Positions 33,403 through 45,300 of a stretch of 64,000 nt of DNA are shown one piece after another; position 1 is the stretch's first letter; each line of letters begins with the position of its first letter. A program made the translations under genes and the position numbers. The stretch spans positions 3,100,001 through 3,164,000 of the forward strand of contig MARA01000002.1 in assembly GCA_001792895.1 (NCBI GenBank). Reading direction: 5' to 3'. Origin of the DNA: Lentinus brumalis (lineage: Eukaryota; Basidiomycota; Agaricomycetes; Polyporales; Polyporaceae). The notes below the pieces were generated by a model, which ran no database searches, had not been told where the DNA came from, and saw only the letters and a list, made by a program, of their open reading frames with translations.

Positions 33403-34481
33403 GGTACGTGCGGGATTACTATAGTGGTGAAAGTACCGCCTGGCCGCTATGTAGAGTCTCGGAGGCTAGATATCAATGTATGACAGCACATGCTATCACT
33501 TCAATATGAATGCCGAGGTCGAGTTCCCTGAAAGTGCCGGTTAGACTGTAGCCGTCGGCGGATGAGATCGACTGTTTGGCAAGAGCCTTAGAAATAAACA
33601 AAGCCACGCGGTCCGGCCCGAGTCTTGACGCGGCCGATGGTGGCAACAGCCACTTTCCCTCAGAACCTCCAGCAGCTCTCGCGTACTTCCTGCTTCCTCG
33701 ACAAGACGTATCTATCGATCACTGTTCACGTTAACCACCCACCTCATCTTCGCAATGTTCGGAACTTTGATCCATCTGGGAATTGATGCGGCGCTGTTGA
33801 GCGCTTTTTTTGCGGGCATCCGGAGGACAACTGGCCTAACGTGCGTACACTCCAGAATCCATATGCTGTTGTCGCTTGCAGTGCTCATGGTGCGCCGAAC
33901 GATACAGGCCGAAGTTGTCTGACGTGCCGAACAAGGACATTCGACGTGAGTGAGATGTAGTTCTGCGTCTTCATTGCGGAGACTGAACGGCGGGGTTGAC
34001 ATGCAGAGATTCTGCGCTCGTATTTGGAGTTCGGTGCGTAGGGATACACAGACACCTGCTGGGCACACACTGAATCAACGTCATGATACAGGAGAATATC
34101 TCTTCGACTTCGCTGTCGTTGTATGCGGGGTGCGTATACCCAGTTGATTCTGTCATGCCCCTCCCGCCCTGACGCTCTACATTCCCAGCGATCCTCCTCG
34201 TTCGAGCGGAAGTGAACTCCCGCACCCCCCAGTACCCCTCAGGACACCTTGTCGTGCGTTGGCCACCGTTCTCATTGTCACTTTCCTGCCGTCCCTTACT
34301 GTTACGACAGCCATGCGTTCAAGCCTCACTACTGCACACGCTTTCCGCACCCCTCTGCCTGCCGCTCCTTGGATGATGATGGATAATTTATGGTTTTGGG
34401 TACACAACGCCCATGTACACGTACGTCCGTGCCGTCCACGACCCAAGCACGACTCTCCTCCCTCCGCGCCGTGGCGCACCC
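33403..34481. other. intergenic; one weak orphan frame
   Basis: The only frame above 100 codons that does not overlap better evidence is on the minus strand at 34068-33712. It has many Cys, Arg and Ser and no recognisable domain; I do not support it as a gene. Confidence 0.3.
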
Positions 34482-34973
34482 TCATCCGAGGAAGTTGTAC
34501 ACGAAGAAGTGTAGCACGATCGAGCCGAGTGCGAATTCTGCGAACGCTCTGGAGCACGTACGACCGCTGTCTCAGAGATACTGTAGTCGACATGTTATAG
34601 GATTGGATACACACCGTTCCGGAGACACCTCTTTGAACTCTTTCCGGTTTGCGGGGTTCACCTGCGCGCGCAGGGACGCAGCGAGCACGAACTGTCCGAC
34701 GCAGCTCGCGAAGCTGGAGGTCCCACTTCAGTTCCAGCTCTTCTAACGAAACGGGCTCACTTACCCAGCCAAGAAGGCGTTGAAAGGGAAGTTGGTGACG
34801 AGGATGCAGTAGAGGAACTGTATGATGCCGGAAAGCATGAGGAAGACCAGGAACGCGTCGATCGTCTTGAGCCGCGTCGAGGTGTTATCGTAGTACGCTT
34901 TCCACAGAGACGAAATGGGGCTCTGCGACGAGCCAGCCGTCTTCGCGGGCGGGGCAGACTTGGTGGCAGGCAT
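34482..34973 (-). CDS. OST2: oligosaccharyltransferase subunit OST2/DAD1
   Basis: Exons 34973-34765, 34713-34615 and 34548-34482 give 124 residues, the usual DAD1/Ost2 length. Landmarks are LWKAYYDNTSTRLKTIDAFL, LMLSGIIQFLYCILVTNFPF, FASCVGQFVLAASLRAQVNP and the C-terminus FALGSIVLHFFVYNFLG, covering the hydrophobic membrane segments of the family. Ost2 is a small integral subunit of the ER oligosaccharyltransferase, which moves the dolichol-linked glycan onto Asn in nascent proteins. The N-terminal 25 residues are polar and Ala/Ser/Pro-rich, as expected for the cytosolic end. It is divergent from the mitoribosomal gene, 227 bp away. Confidence 0.95.
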
Positions 34974-35200
34974 GAAGGAATGTAGACCAAGGACGAGTGC
35001 AGACGTGAAGCGGGGTATGTATGTCGACGTGGAGGAGTGCGCGGGCGCAGTAACCGCTGCCCGAAGCGGCAAGCTACGTCTAGCCCGCGAAGCGCTCGTC
35101 GCGCGTCCAAAAAGTTGAGAGAAGCGCCCACAGCGACGCTCCTCTCGTCCGCTTGTCTCTCTCGTGTGCCCGCCTCCGGTGCCAAACTCCCTGTCCGAGA
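34974..35200. promoter_or_regulatory. shared divergent promoter region
   Basis: The 227 bp between the start codons of OST2 (minus) and the mitoribosomal gene (plus) must hold both 5' untranslated regions and core promoters. It is GC-rich and no TATA box is evident. Confidence 0.5.
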
Positions 35201-36419
35201 ATGTCTGGTCTTGGTCTGCGACTTGCTGCTAGCACGTCGCGCGCTGCGCGTGTCGCGTCTCGGTCATGTCGCATCCAGTCAAGAGCGCTGCACAAGCGCA
35301 AAGAGCTCTCGTACCCAGTCGAGGAGGGACTCGGGTCGTTTCTTCCGCCTCAGGCTCTGAAGATGGTTGCGGTGGACTACCAGCAGGGGCTTTTGGACAG
35401 GCTGAATGATCAGGTCCGGGGTGAGTCGTATATCCGTGGCCAGGAAGTGGAGGATGCTGAGCACTTAGCTGGCACTTGACAGGTACCAATCTCGAGAACA
35501 AGAGCATAGTCCAGACAATCATCGATGCCGCACGGGATCCTAACAAGGTCCTGGAGTTTAACTATGCGTCGGAAGCTCTGAACAACTCGTTCTTCCTGGA
35601 GAGCCTAGTGCGTAGCGTCCCGCTTTTGCTATGATTCTCCTCGCCTTCGCGTCTGTAAGAGGAGACACATATCAACCTCCCTTGCCGTTCTCCATACTAT
35701 CTGCTATATCATGTCTCTGACCAAACTCGTATCAGAAACCCCCTCCTGCGAACGCGTCATCACATGAAGCCGCCATCCAAGGACAGAACTTGAACCGGCG
35801 CATCAAGTACGAGTACGGCTCATTGGCGCAGTTCCAGTCCAACTTCAGCGCCGCCGTGATGGGCATGTTCTCCACTGGCTACGTCTGGTTCGTCGTCGAC
35901 CAGGACGGCCAGCTCGGCATCGTCCCCACCTTCGGCACGGGCACGCTCCTCGTCCGCTCGAGCAAGCCCACGCGCACCTTCCTGGAGTGGCAGCGCATCG
36001 TCGGCGAGCCCATCGTCCCCTACTCGGAGCACGACGTCCGTGTGGCCCCGAAGCGGCCCCAGCCGTCCTCGTCGCTGTCGGACTCGTTGCCCGCAACGAG
36101 CTCGCCGCTGTCCGGTATGGAGACGAGGTCTCCCCCGCTGGACCCGCACACGCCTGCGCGAAGCGTGTCGTACTACGCCAAGCCGCAGGGCATTTACGAC
36201 GACGAGCCGCTTAACCACACGGTCAAGGATGCGAAGATTATTGGGGAGACACTCTACCCGCTGCTCTGCGTGTCTGTACATGAGCATGCGTGGGTGAGTG
36301 CAGGGTACGGCGTGTGGGGCAAGGAGGAGTACATGAAGCGGTTCTGGACGGTGGTCGACTGGGAGAAGGTGAACAAGCTGTATGAGAGGGTACGGCCAGT
36401 GAGGAGCGACGGCCAGTGA
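35201..36419 (+). CDS. mitochondrial small ribosomal subunit protein with Fe/Mn superoxide dismutase fold (mS42/mS43 type)
   Basis: Exons 35201-35420, 35483-35607 and 35736-36419. The first residues (MSGLGLRLAASTSRAARVAS) are basic and Ser/Ala-rich, a typical mitochondrial presequence. Then come LPPQALKMVAVDYQQGLLDR, the SOD-like helical hairpin (LEFNYASEALNNSFFLESL), FSTGYVWFVVDQDGQLGIVP, and HEHAWVSAGYGVWGKEEYMK with a final VVDWEKVNKLYERV. The family (yeast Rsm26 and Mrp1) keeps the SOD fold but works as a structural ribosomal protein. An insertion rich in Pro and Ser lies between the two SOD-like halves. I cannot decide between mS42 and mS43 from motifs alone. Confidence 0.85.
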
Positions 36420-36598
36420 GATTGTCAATGATGTCGGAGAGACCTGGTGTTTCCGCTCATCCCTGTCGCAATCTTGCCACTTTGCATCATCTTTATCCAC
36501 ATATAGTCACTACATTCGAAAAGTACACCACTTAATCCGGTTGGTTTCCGCCTGCACGGGGTCCGAGGTCGGAGTGTACATATACATGCACGGTAATA

Positions 36599-38317
36599 TC
36601 ACCACCTCCACTCTACATTACCGAATGAAGTGCCCCGCATGCCCTTGTACGGTTTGTACACCTCTCCCGTGAGCTTGAGCTGCTCGATCCTCATCGCGGA
36701 GAAGTTGTGCTGTGGGATCTCGAAGCGGATGCGGAATGCGCGGGATGGCCGTGGGTGCTCCGCGCTGCAAGTTGAAACCCAGTCAGCCCTGACCAAGAGC
36801 GATGCCTGCGACACTCACGTTGATGTGAACGAGCCACGGAAGGTGTAGTTCGCCGACGGTACCACCGTCTTCAGCTCCCATACCAGTGTCTTCACGAGCA
36901 CAAGTCAGCAACCTACATCAGACCAATAGCAACGGCGGATCGCACCTGCGTCCTGGGGTTGAACGTCCAAGAGGCGTTATGAGATGCGAGACAATTCGCC
37001 CCTGTCGCACCTTCGCCCAAGTAGAGTTCGACATAGACGTTCTCCATTGTGCGCGTCGTCAGACGCGAGCTCAGCGTGAGGTCGATGGAGCCCCCGCGTT
37101 CGTCCACCGTGACACCTGTCCGGAGTGTGAACGGCACAGAGGTCTGCGATATGGCGCTTGCTGTTGCGGGGGCGAACCGATAGTCCATGAGCTTGAACTT
37201 CCCATCTGGAGGCACGAAGGAGAGTACTTTGTCGCGTGCCCACCGCTGCAAGCTGGATGATGAGTCAGTGCTTGCCCATGCGTGGAAATTCTCGGACATA
37301 CCGGACGCATGGGTGCAAAGAGCAGTCCACGAGCGATTGTGCGTTTGAGAACGTGAGGAGTAAGTCAGGAGTACCTGAACACCGACCGATGAGCACACCT
37401 AGCGGTCGATCTGAAGGCACAATGCATACCTGAGAGCTTGCAGTTGGAGTCCACTCTGCCCCATACGGTGCTCACGGCAGGCTGCCCGTTCCTGTAAGAT
37501 CACATCTTAGCTCTCACTCGATGTGTAGAGTTATCGCGCCTACTTGTTCACAATAGCCTCCAAGGTCTCGACGACGTCGAAGAATATCTCGTTGTTGTTG
37601 TATCGCACGCCAACCTTCCGCCACGGTATTGGGGATGCGAAGGGGTGGGAGTTTGCGGAGGTGCTAGCGAGGCCGGAGACCCCAGCGACAGATAGCACTT
37701 TGTGCAGGAGAGTTGGAGGTAGGACGATGTCTCGTAGAGCATTCGGGGACGTCGTGAGGGGGTGACCCCCGGAGTCAAGGGTTTCTTCGAGCAACTAACA
37801 CGAAGCCACATGTTGGACGGAAGGTGTTAGGATCATTGCGAGGTACGCACCTGGTATACGATATCGAAGTTATCCTTCAACGTCTCCGCGGAGAGATGGC
37901 CGAAGTACTCATGTAAGATGTCCACAAAGGTTTGTAGAAATGCAAAGGCATACAGCGGGTCCACTACTCCTCTTGAGTTCCCCGCATGCATGAAACGCAG
38001 GAACACGACTCACCGTCTCCGCTCACTGGGCACAGATACCTCAGCTCTCCTCGCCTGACATGGCAGCACGCGCTCGGGCTATCCAATTTCAGCCCCTGGA
38101 CATAAATGACGGGGTCCACGTCTATCTGACGGGGCGAGCTCGCGAGGGCGCTGTTGAGCGCGTCGATGTGGAGGAGCGGGTAGGCGGGCGGGAAGGAGTG
38201 GAAGCCGGACTGGGCGATAGCGCGCCTTGGAAGCTACGCGTCAGCAGACCGAGGGTTGCTCTTGTCGAGGAGGACAGACCCTGTGTTGTCGAGGATTATG
38301 AGACCGTCAATTGCCAT
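36599..38317 (-). CDS. APM3: AP-3 adaptor complex mu subunit
   Basis: The start MAIDGLIILDNTG at 38317 and about nine exons give the full mu-adaptin order: an N-terminal longin domain (SGFHSFPPAYPLLHIDALNS, VDPLYAFAFLQTFVDILHEY, ETLKDNFDIVYQLLEETLDS, VLPPTLLHKVLSVAGVSG) and a mu-homology domain (IPWRKVGVRYNNNEIFFDVV, VSTVWGRVDSNCKLSG, TPDLLLTFSN, LHPCVR, VLSFVPPDGKFKLMDYRF, WELKTVVPSANYTFRGSF, IEQLKLTGEVYKPYKGMRG). AP-3 sorts cargo from the Golgi or endosome to the vacuole. FVPPDGKFKL and NCKLSG followed by TPDLLLTF are typical of AP-3 mu rather than AP-1 or AP-2. The stop is at 36599. Introns are mostly 50-70 bp. Nothing is broken. Confidence 0.93.
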
Positions 38318-38348
38318 CGCACCAGTGCAGTCGCGCGCGGCGGAGACC

Positions 38349-39000
38349 TCAGAGTTTCCGGGGCGAAAGCGCACGATATGTAACAGCAAGGCGGGAGTTA
38401 AGCTTCGCGTCGTCGAGGTCGGCGTCGACGAGTTTGAATTCCCCCCAGCTTAGTGACAATGGTGTGAGAGGGTAGGCTCGCAAGCCAGCCTCTAGTTCGA
38501 AGTTGCGGAAGACAGTCGTTCCTCTTCGAATAGAGGCTGGAAACGCTCCTCTTCCTGCAACCGCCACCATGGCGCGTTTTTCCACGACCGCTGGCAACTC
38601 GAGCTGCCATGTCGCTGGTCCGAATCGTATCTGAACATGTAGTTTAGACGTTCTCAAGTGTCATACCAGCACACACGAATGCTGCCAGTCTCTATCCCCC
38701 GGAAGCTGGGGCTGGACTTACGCCAATATACGATTTTCGTGCTCAGCACCAGGCTCCATGCCTAGGACTCTGTCCCGTTTGCTCGTGCAGCCCCGACTAG
38801 CCTCGGATGCAGGCCTCTGGCTCTCCTTGGATATCCGAGTAATATCTGCCTCAACGTGGACGATTTTTCCCTGGCAGATGTATCCATGCGAGGCATACGC
38901 GAGAGCCCTCTCGACGCGCTCTGAGGCTGCGTTTCTGCTGCCCTCTGGTGATCCTGAGGTCTGCACCTCTCGGCCTGTCTACGGGCTTTCTGAGGACCCA
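38349..39000 (-). CDS. hypothetical minus-strand gene upstream of APM3
   Basis: An upstream block (about 38960-38720) reads ERVERALAYASHGYICQGKI then VHVEADITRISKESQRPASE and ends at a GTAAGT donor; after a TTCAG acceptor near 38630 the next block reads FGPATWQLELPAVVEKRAMV, FELEAGLRAYPLTPLSLSWG and ends SPRKL at 38349. Phase at the junction was not proven and the start is unclear. It is 31 bp from the APM3 start codon on the same strand, so APM3's promoter would lie inside this gene's 3' end. A plus-strand frame of 146 codons (38758-39198) competes. No family recognised. Confidence 0.35.
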
Positions 39001-39648
39001 CTCGTCATCCGCCTTCACGACGCGGGCGTCGATGCTGCTGCGCTTCGATGCGCATCCCCTCTCTGCTCGCGAGGACTGGCGCTGCTCATGACGATTTCGA
39101 ACCTGACTAAGCTAGGCCCTCCGGCAGGCGCTCGCCTGTTCCCGTGCGCGCGTGTTCGATCCGGGGCCGTGTCTTTCTCCCTTCATCTGCCTTCCTGACT
39201 TTTCCATTCGTCTCTGGACATGGCCTCACGGTATGCTAATAATATGTGCGAGTCCTCCTCAGACGGTAGCTATTTAGTGGAATGCGCCCGGCCGTTACCC
39301 GTATCGCCTCTGGTGTCTCTCTTTGCCACCCTAGACTCCCTCCCTAGTATCACTTCTCTATACCTCTCCCATGTGCTCGCCTCTCGAGGTCTCAAGGGTG
39401 CTTTGCACCTCCGCCGGCCGGCCCTTACTCTCGCTCACATTTCCCCGCTTGATCCGCTCTTGGGCTGTACGTTTAAGTGCACTCATTTCGCTCAGTCCAC
39501 GAGCAGTTGTCCTTTCGCCTTAGTTCGACTCAGGCTCACACGTTTCTGGCACGCCTTTACGTCCAGCAATTTTCAGATGGTTCTATTCGTCTGCACAACG
39601 ACCCCAGTTTTTTAAGAGTCTTCTGAGTGCAAGGTCCCGATCAGCCCT

Positions 39649-40302
39649 ATGATATATGCATTTCGAGCCTCGAAACGCAGTTTCGACACGTCCACGCCCC
39701 TCCCCACCCTCAGCAATCTCCTCGCACCCTCAATGGTTCCCAGAGGCCAGCTCTTCATCCCTACAGTAGTCAGGAAACTGGCTGCCGGCACGGGAAACTA
39801 CCCAGACACATACTTGCTGTTTGAGTGCCTCACCTTCCCCATCAAAAAGGGGATCAGTCTCCACCTCTACACCCTGGAGGACACGGTCTTCACTCACCTA
39901 GGTTGGGTCATGGTGGAGGAGGCGCGGGTTGTAGGAAGACGAGAGGTCGAATTCGTCCTGAGACGTCTGGACAACGGCGACGACGAGCTCGTCGGCAACC
40001 ACCATTTCCTCGTCGTCGAGAGACGCATGGCGTCCCTCGGTTTCTCTCTGCAAACCGTCGGAGCCACGGTTATGAGCTGGGCGAGGAAACTTGTCAAGCG
40101 CAACGCACCGGCCAGCACGAAGGCCTCCATCTCCCCTCCCTGCATTCCCGCTGCGCCTCCCAACTCCCCGCACACTTCCCTCGACCTCGACTCCTACTAC
40201 AGGAGCTCCACGCTCTGCCACTCTGAGCATCTGTCCGTGGAGGAGTTGAGCCCGCCGAGCTATGAGGCTCAGAATCGCGACGAGCACGTACCGGCTGTGT
40301 GA
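39649..40302 (+). CDS. hypothetical protein, up to 217 aa, single exon
   Basis: One open frame from ATG 39649 (or the inner Met at MVPRGQLFIPTVVRKLAAGT) to a stop at 40302. It contains YPDTYLLFECLTFPIKKGIS, HLYTLEDTVFTHLGWVMVEE and VGRREVEFVLRRLDNGDDEL, then a Pro/Ser-rich tail. The middle looks like a small beta-rich fold but I recognise no family. No signal peptide. The antisense frames are less protein-like. Confidence 0.5.
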   Translation: MIYAFRASKRSFDTSTPLPTLSNLLAPSMVPRGQLFIPTVVRKLAAGTGNYPDTYLLFECLTFPIKKGISLHLYTLEDTVFTHLGWVMVEEARVVGRREVEFVLRRLDNGDDELVGNHHFLVVERRMASLGFSLQTVGATVMSWARKLVKRNAPASTKASISPPCIPAAPPNSPHTSLDLDSYYRSSTLCHSEHLSVEELSPPSYEAQNRDEHVPAV

Positions 40303-40750
40303 CTGTGGCGGGCGCAAGGATTGGCAGAGATTGCAGATGGGAAGGATGAGGGCATAGCGGTATCAGATCATATCAGTGGCCTCTCCTATGTTATATCCAT
40401 TTGCGACATGACAAACGCATCTCACGCTGTGATGAGTCAGTATCCTCTGTAGACCCCGTGCGCGTCGATGCGTAAATGTTTTCCCCCGCGATCTAGCCGC
40501 TGTGGTCCGCCCGCTCTGTAGTTGCTCACGACCTGTACGGCTGCAATAAATTGACTCACTGGTACATGCGCGAACGTGGGCTCGATTCTCCAAGTCCTCC
40601 TGCCCACCCTGAACCCGGCACCGGAGATTGAACCTAAACAGCGACGATTTAAGTAGCCTGCCGCGCGAGTGCGCGTGCCCCATCCTCTCTCAGACGTACC
40701 TCTGGTCCTGTACGCCTCATTTCTTCACCTGCACGCTCTCGCTCTGACCA

Positions 40751-41425
40751 TTGCGCAGCCTGCCGATGCGCGAGATGCGCTGCAATACTATGCGGCAGCA
40801 AGACCCTATCAAGGTCTACGCACGTTGGGTTGGCTACGGCGGCCACGACGTACGAGCGCGGGCCGCCCAGCTCAACGTCCAACACGTCTATTCGGCGGCC
40901 ATCCTCCCTGAGGCCCCTCTGACGATTGGCTCGCGCATCAGGCTCCTCGCGACCACCCCTGCCTGGTACTCCGCACCTCAGGAAGACCAAGACACGTACG
41001 ACGCGTACGACGCGCATATCGTCGGTCGCATCTCCGGTGTCGCGGGCTGGAAAGGGAGGAAAGTCATCTTCGAGGTGGTCAATGAGTGCGCGAATAATCC
41101 AGTCAGGACTGTGCGCCTCAGAATGCCGTACGCACCCGATGCAATGGTCCATCTCGATCCCGAGAAAGTGCCAACTGGCCGCCGCGAGGCGCAAGAGGCC
41201 GATCTCTACACGGCGGCGGTGGTTAGACTCCGGCCCGACGCTCCCCGCTGCGATGCTGAAGCATGCTCGCTGCCCTGGAGAAGGCTCGTGGGAGATGGTT
41301 TCCTGTGGGAACAGATGGAAGAAGACGTCGGCGAACGCCATCCTGGTGATCCGGGCGGGAGGAGGAAGATTCCCAGACGCCTTGTAGGTTGGGAAGATTG
41401 GGCTGCCCTGGAGATGGAACGTTAA
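40751..41425 (+). CDS. hypothetical protein, 224 aa, single exon
   Basis: Open frame from about 40751 to a stop at 41425, containing QDPIKVYARWVGYGGHDVRA, LTIGSRIRLLATTPAWYSAP, AHIVGRISGVAGWKGRKVIF and IPRRLVGWEDWAALEMER. It is Arg- and Trp-rich. I recognise no domain. The minus strand is also open over this stretch but is Arg/Asp-rich in the manner of a shadow. From 41430 to 42300 I see no gene. Confidence 0.45.
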   Translation: MRSLPMREMRCNTMRQQDPIKVYARWVGYGGHDVRARAAQLNVQHVYSAAILPEAPLTIGSRIRLLATTPAWYSAPQEDQDTYDAYDAHIVGRISGVAGWKGRKVIFEVVNECANNPVRTVRLRMPYAPDAMVHLDPEKVPTGRREAQEADLYTAAVVRLRPDAPRCDAEACSLPWRRLVGDGFLWEQMEEDVGERHPGDPGGRRKIPRRLVGWEDWAALEMER

Positions 41426-42303
41426 ACGTCTGTTATCTGCTCTCCAATGTTTCGTGTCGACTTATGCTACGCACGTGTATCTCCCGCTGTATTCCGTCTC
41501 CACCTGGGACTATCGTGCACGCATCGTCTAGCCAATCCACGCCAAGGGCGACTGAGTCAAGCACGAGGGCCTCGCGCGTGCGTGCTTCAAGTCTGCAAGC
41601 GAAGCACGCCGGGTCAGCAACGATCTCGAGCACGAACGTGACTCCCCTCCTTGCCGTCCCTCTCTCCCGACGCTTCGCCTCTGTGTCGTGGTATCGAGAC
41701 GGGGCTCGTTTCTCCTGGAGCTGGCAGGTCAGGCTGCGAAGACGAATACTACTCAAGGCGTACGTACGCTTGCTGCTCGTTGTCTCCTTACAACTCTCAT
41801 AGCTCTTCCGCTTGCTGGGCTCTGCAGTCAATCTGGACTTCAAGGCCTTGACAGCGGATCAGCAGATGAATGTAAGTTGATACTTTCGGGACATCGACGT
41901 GGTCTCCCACGTGGGCTCCCATATCGACGAGATCTGACAGCACGTGGTGGCCCAATCGGGGCGATCTGACGGAGGCTGGCTCCGCTATCCTGGGCCGCGG
42001 CATACGTAGCACCTAATCCTGATGGTGCAAACGCCCACTCTCTATTGCTTCGTGCTCTGTTCGACAGCGGGTATGCCGCGCGCTGGCATCCTTCCAGGCG
42101 CCCTCACCGATCTGAAGCCTCCTCCAGCATTATTGTGAGCCTTTACTACGTATTTTCACCGTCCGCTGACAGCGCGTACTCTCGGGCAGCGACGCGGCGA
42201 GCTATATACATGGCAACCCAGCTGGGGGTCGAGCAGCTACCTGCTACTCCACCCCGAACAACCCCCAGTTTACGCTCGCTACCCCGTATAGCCTATCTAC
42301 ACG

Positions 42304-45300
42304 ATGTCTGCGCCCAACGACCCCGGCGACCGTACCCAAGGCGTGCAGCACGACAAGGCTGCTTCAGTCCTGCAAGGCCCCCAGTCCCAGACTACGCCGC
42401 CATCCCCGGCCTCGGTCGTGCCCGCGCAAGACCAACCCACGTCTGCAGATGAGGCGACCCAGGCGTCGTCGCAGCTCACGCCGCGTAGCTACGCCCAGAT
42501 TGCTTCCATCCCTCCCATCTCCACCAACGCCGTCATATGGCCTGTGAGGTCTATGGCGATGGCGGCCGCTACCCAGGCCAACAAGGTACAGCAGCAGGCG
42601 GTCGTCGAGACTGCCGCGCCTCCGGCCCCTGCTACTACTGCAGACACGGCGGTCGCGACTGCTGTCGCGTCTCACGCGGTCCCCAACGCTGCGACGGCTG
42701 CTCCAGTTAACGATATCAAGGCCCCAATGGCCGCGAACGCCCCGCTTCATGCAGAGCACGCTGCAAACACGGCCGTCTTCGGGTTCCTTCCCGCGGCTCC
42801 GACGGGTCTCGCAGCCGCGACTGTTGCCCCCCACGCCGCGATTGCGACGGTGCTCCAGGTGGACGACGGCCGTCCCATGCCGCCCACCCCGATCCTTGGC
42901 CCGACGACCACGGCGTTGGACACCGTCGACGGGAGTCTCAGGCTTCCCCCTCCAGCCTTCTCCTGGGTAATGGGGCAGTATACGGTACGATCGCACGCTC
43001 TGCATCCCTTCATGGCTAACGCCTCGCTGCTCGTCTAGAGCGCGCTGAATACCCCGATACTGCGTCCCACAACCACGTCCATCGAGGACATCGAAGACCC
43101 CTTTGTCCTGCCACCGCCGGCACGCCCGTGGGCCAATATCTCGCGCATGGTATGATAGACGTTGCACCATGTATTTCTTGACGCTGTAATATAACTCGCT
43201 CTCGATGCTATAGAATAACGGCGGGCTCAACCCCCTGTCACCGCTGCCGTCCAGCTCGCCCATATCCTTCCCGTCTACTCTGTCGTCGACTCCGGGCCAG
43301 TCTGAGGCCGCCTCGGTGCTACAAGCAAATGCCAACACCTTCAGCAACGACGGCGCGCTGGACAATAACCTGCACGAAGAGTTCTGGGCGCAGCTCGCCA
43401 CCCCTGTCATCACCGACTCGAACCTGCCGTCCGCTCTGCAGTCCCCCGCGATCCTGACGCCGCGGCTGAACGACTCCATCCCAGTATCACAGTGGCCGCC
43501 GGCAAACCAAGCCTGCATCCCCTCCACGAAGGAATCAGCATCCGAGGACGAAAACGTCCCTCCGACGCCATGCGACCCTCTCTCTCATCCCCCTGTGGCC
43601 AGTCGCTATCGCAAAAGGCGCAGAGGCACGTCTCCACCGGCTGGCGAACGTGCCAGCAAGCTGGCGAGAAGAAGGAACAAAGGCAAGGGCATCGCAACCC
43701 CTCCTCGCTCCAACTTTCCGAGCTCTTCTAGCAACCCCTGGGCGGCTTCCAGCTCCACGAGTAGGACTGCGAACTCTGCGTTGCTGCAGTCATCTCTCCC
43801 CTCCACCTCGACACTGCCTTACTCCTCCCCGCTGCCGTCCTCGTCTCTCGCCTCGTCCAACCACACCCCGTACTCTGATTTTGGACGCCGCGCGAGCAGC
43901 ACGACTTCTTTTTACAACCGCATGAATATGTCGGGCTCTTTCCCCACCCCGCACCGGCTCTCGGATTCGCCGCAAGCGGACGACGCTTTCTCTGCACCAA
44001 TCTTGACGCGCGATCTCTCTATTGACGTCTCGGCTCCGGCTCTACCCACCCGCGCCAACGGGTCTATTTTATCCACTCTCAGAAGCTCGTATCACGAGGA
44101 CCGGCGCGACGATTCTCGCGCCGAACCCGCGACACTGCCCATGACTAGCGACTCGCGGCAGAGCAGGACGGCAAGCTCTCGGTCTGCGGCTAGAGAAGGT
44201 GCTCCGCACCTCCCGCTCGACCCCACGGCAGTGGCAAGGCGACGGCTCCGCGAGTCTTTCCCGATCCCATTTCCCCGGACGCCCGCCGGCGCGCCTTCCA
44301 TCGCCCAACGGTCGAGGACTGCCCGGAGGAAGGCGAGCTGGAAGATGCTCGGAGCTCGGGTTTCGGAGATCTCTCCAGGTGCCCCTCTCGGTCGTCTTTC
44401 GTGCGCGCATCCCCAGGACACAACGCTTCCTCTTTGCCGCCCGTCTGTGATCCAGACACGCGAGGACAATCTGGCCAGAGCCGGTGGGGCCGTCAGACCG
44501 CTTTCAACGACGATCTTCGCTCCATCTCGCAACCGCGCGACTACGATGCCATGGACGAACGTCTGTCGCGTTCCTCCAGCAGGATGTCTTTCACCGACAA
44601 CGAGAGGACGGCAGCCACTCCACGTCCCCTGGATGTCCCCAGTAACAGTAGACCGCCTTCGAACCCGCGACACGCTTTCCCCATCGTCCATCGCACGGTA
44701 GCTGCCTCGCGCACTCCGACGGTCGCTGCAATGGGTCTTGACATCTTCGATATAGGCACGGACGACAACATGCCTGCCGCGGTTAGACGCGGCGGTGCGG
44801 ACACGGAGTCAGAGGATGCCAACCCGACACCCATCCCGCACGATGGCGACCCGGAGGTTCACCAGCTCGACCCCGAATCACATCTCCATGGCCTCTCGGA
44901 TGACTGGATCCAAGAAGTCTGGGCGGATCCGGCGGGCACGAGCATCACGCTCAGAACTTACAACCCGCGTTTCACCCGGAGCTATGGTACTAATCGGAGA
45001 ACGGCGTCGGACATAAGGCAAGCCATCGCAAGTATCACCGGGGAATCCTCGTTTCTCGTCATCGCTCCTGACCAGGCTCCTCATCATCGCGGATACGGGC
45101 CGGTGGAATGGGCCGTCACTGGTCTCACGACTAGCGGCGTCGATCTGCTCCTCAGGCGGCGTGTCTGGTCCCTCAAGTTCCTCACGTTCTTCCCCCGTCG
45201 CCGCACCCTCGAAAACCCCCGCCTCCTCCTAGCCCTCGAGGGCTTCCTCGACGACAATGTCGACAATATCCAGAACGCGGTGCGCTCCACGTTCGAACGT

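Noticed and set aside
35820..36500. 226-codon minus-strand frame
   Set aside because: Shadow of the mitoribosomal protein exon on the plus strand.
42364..43527. 387-codon minus-strand frame opposite LINE ORF1
   Set aside because: Arg/Gly/Asp-rich shadow of the GC-rich coding strand; the plus strand reads as the ORF1 leader.
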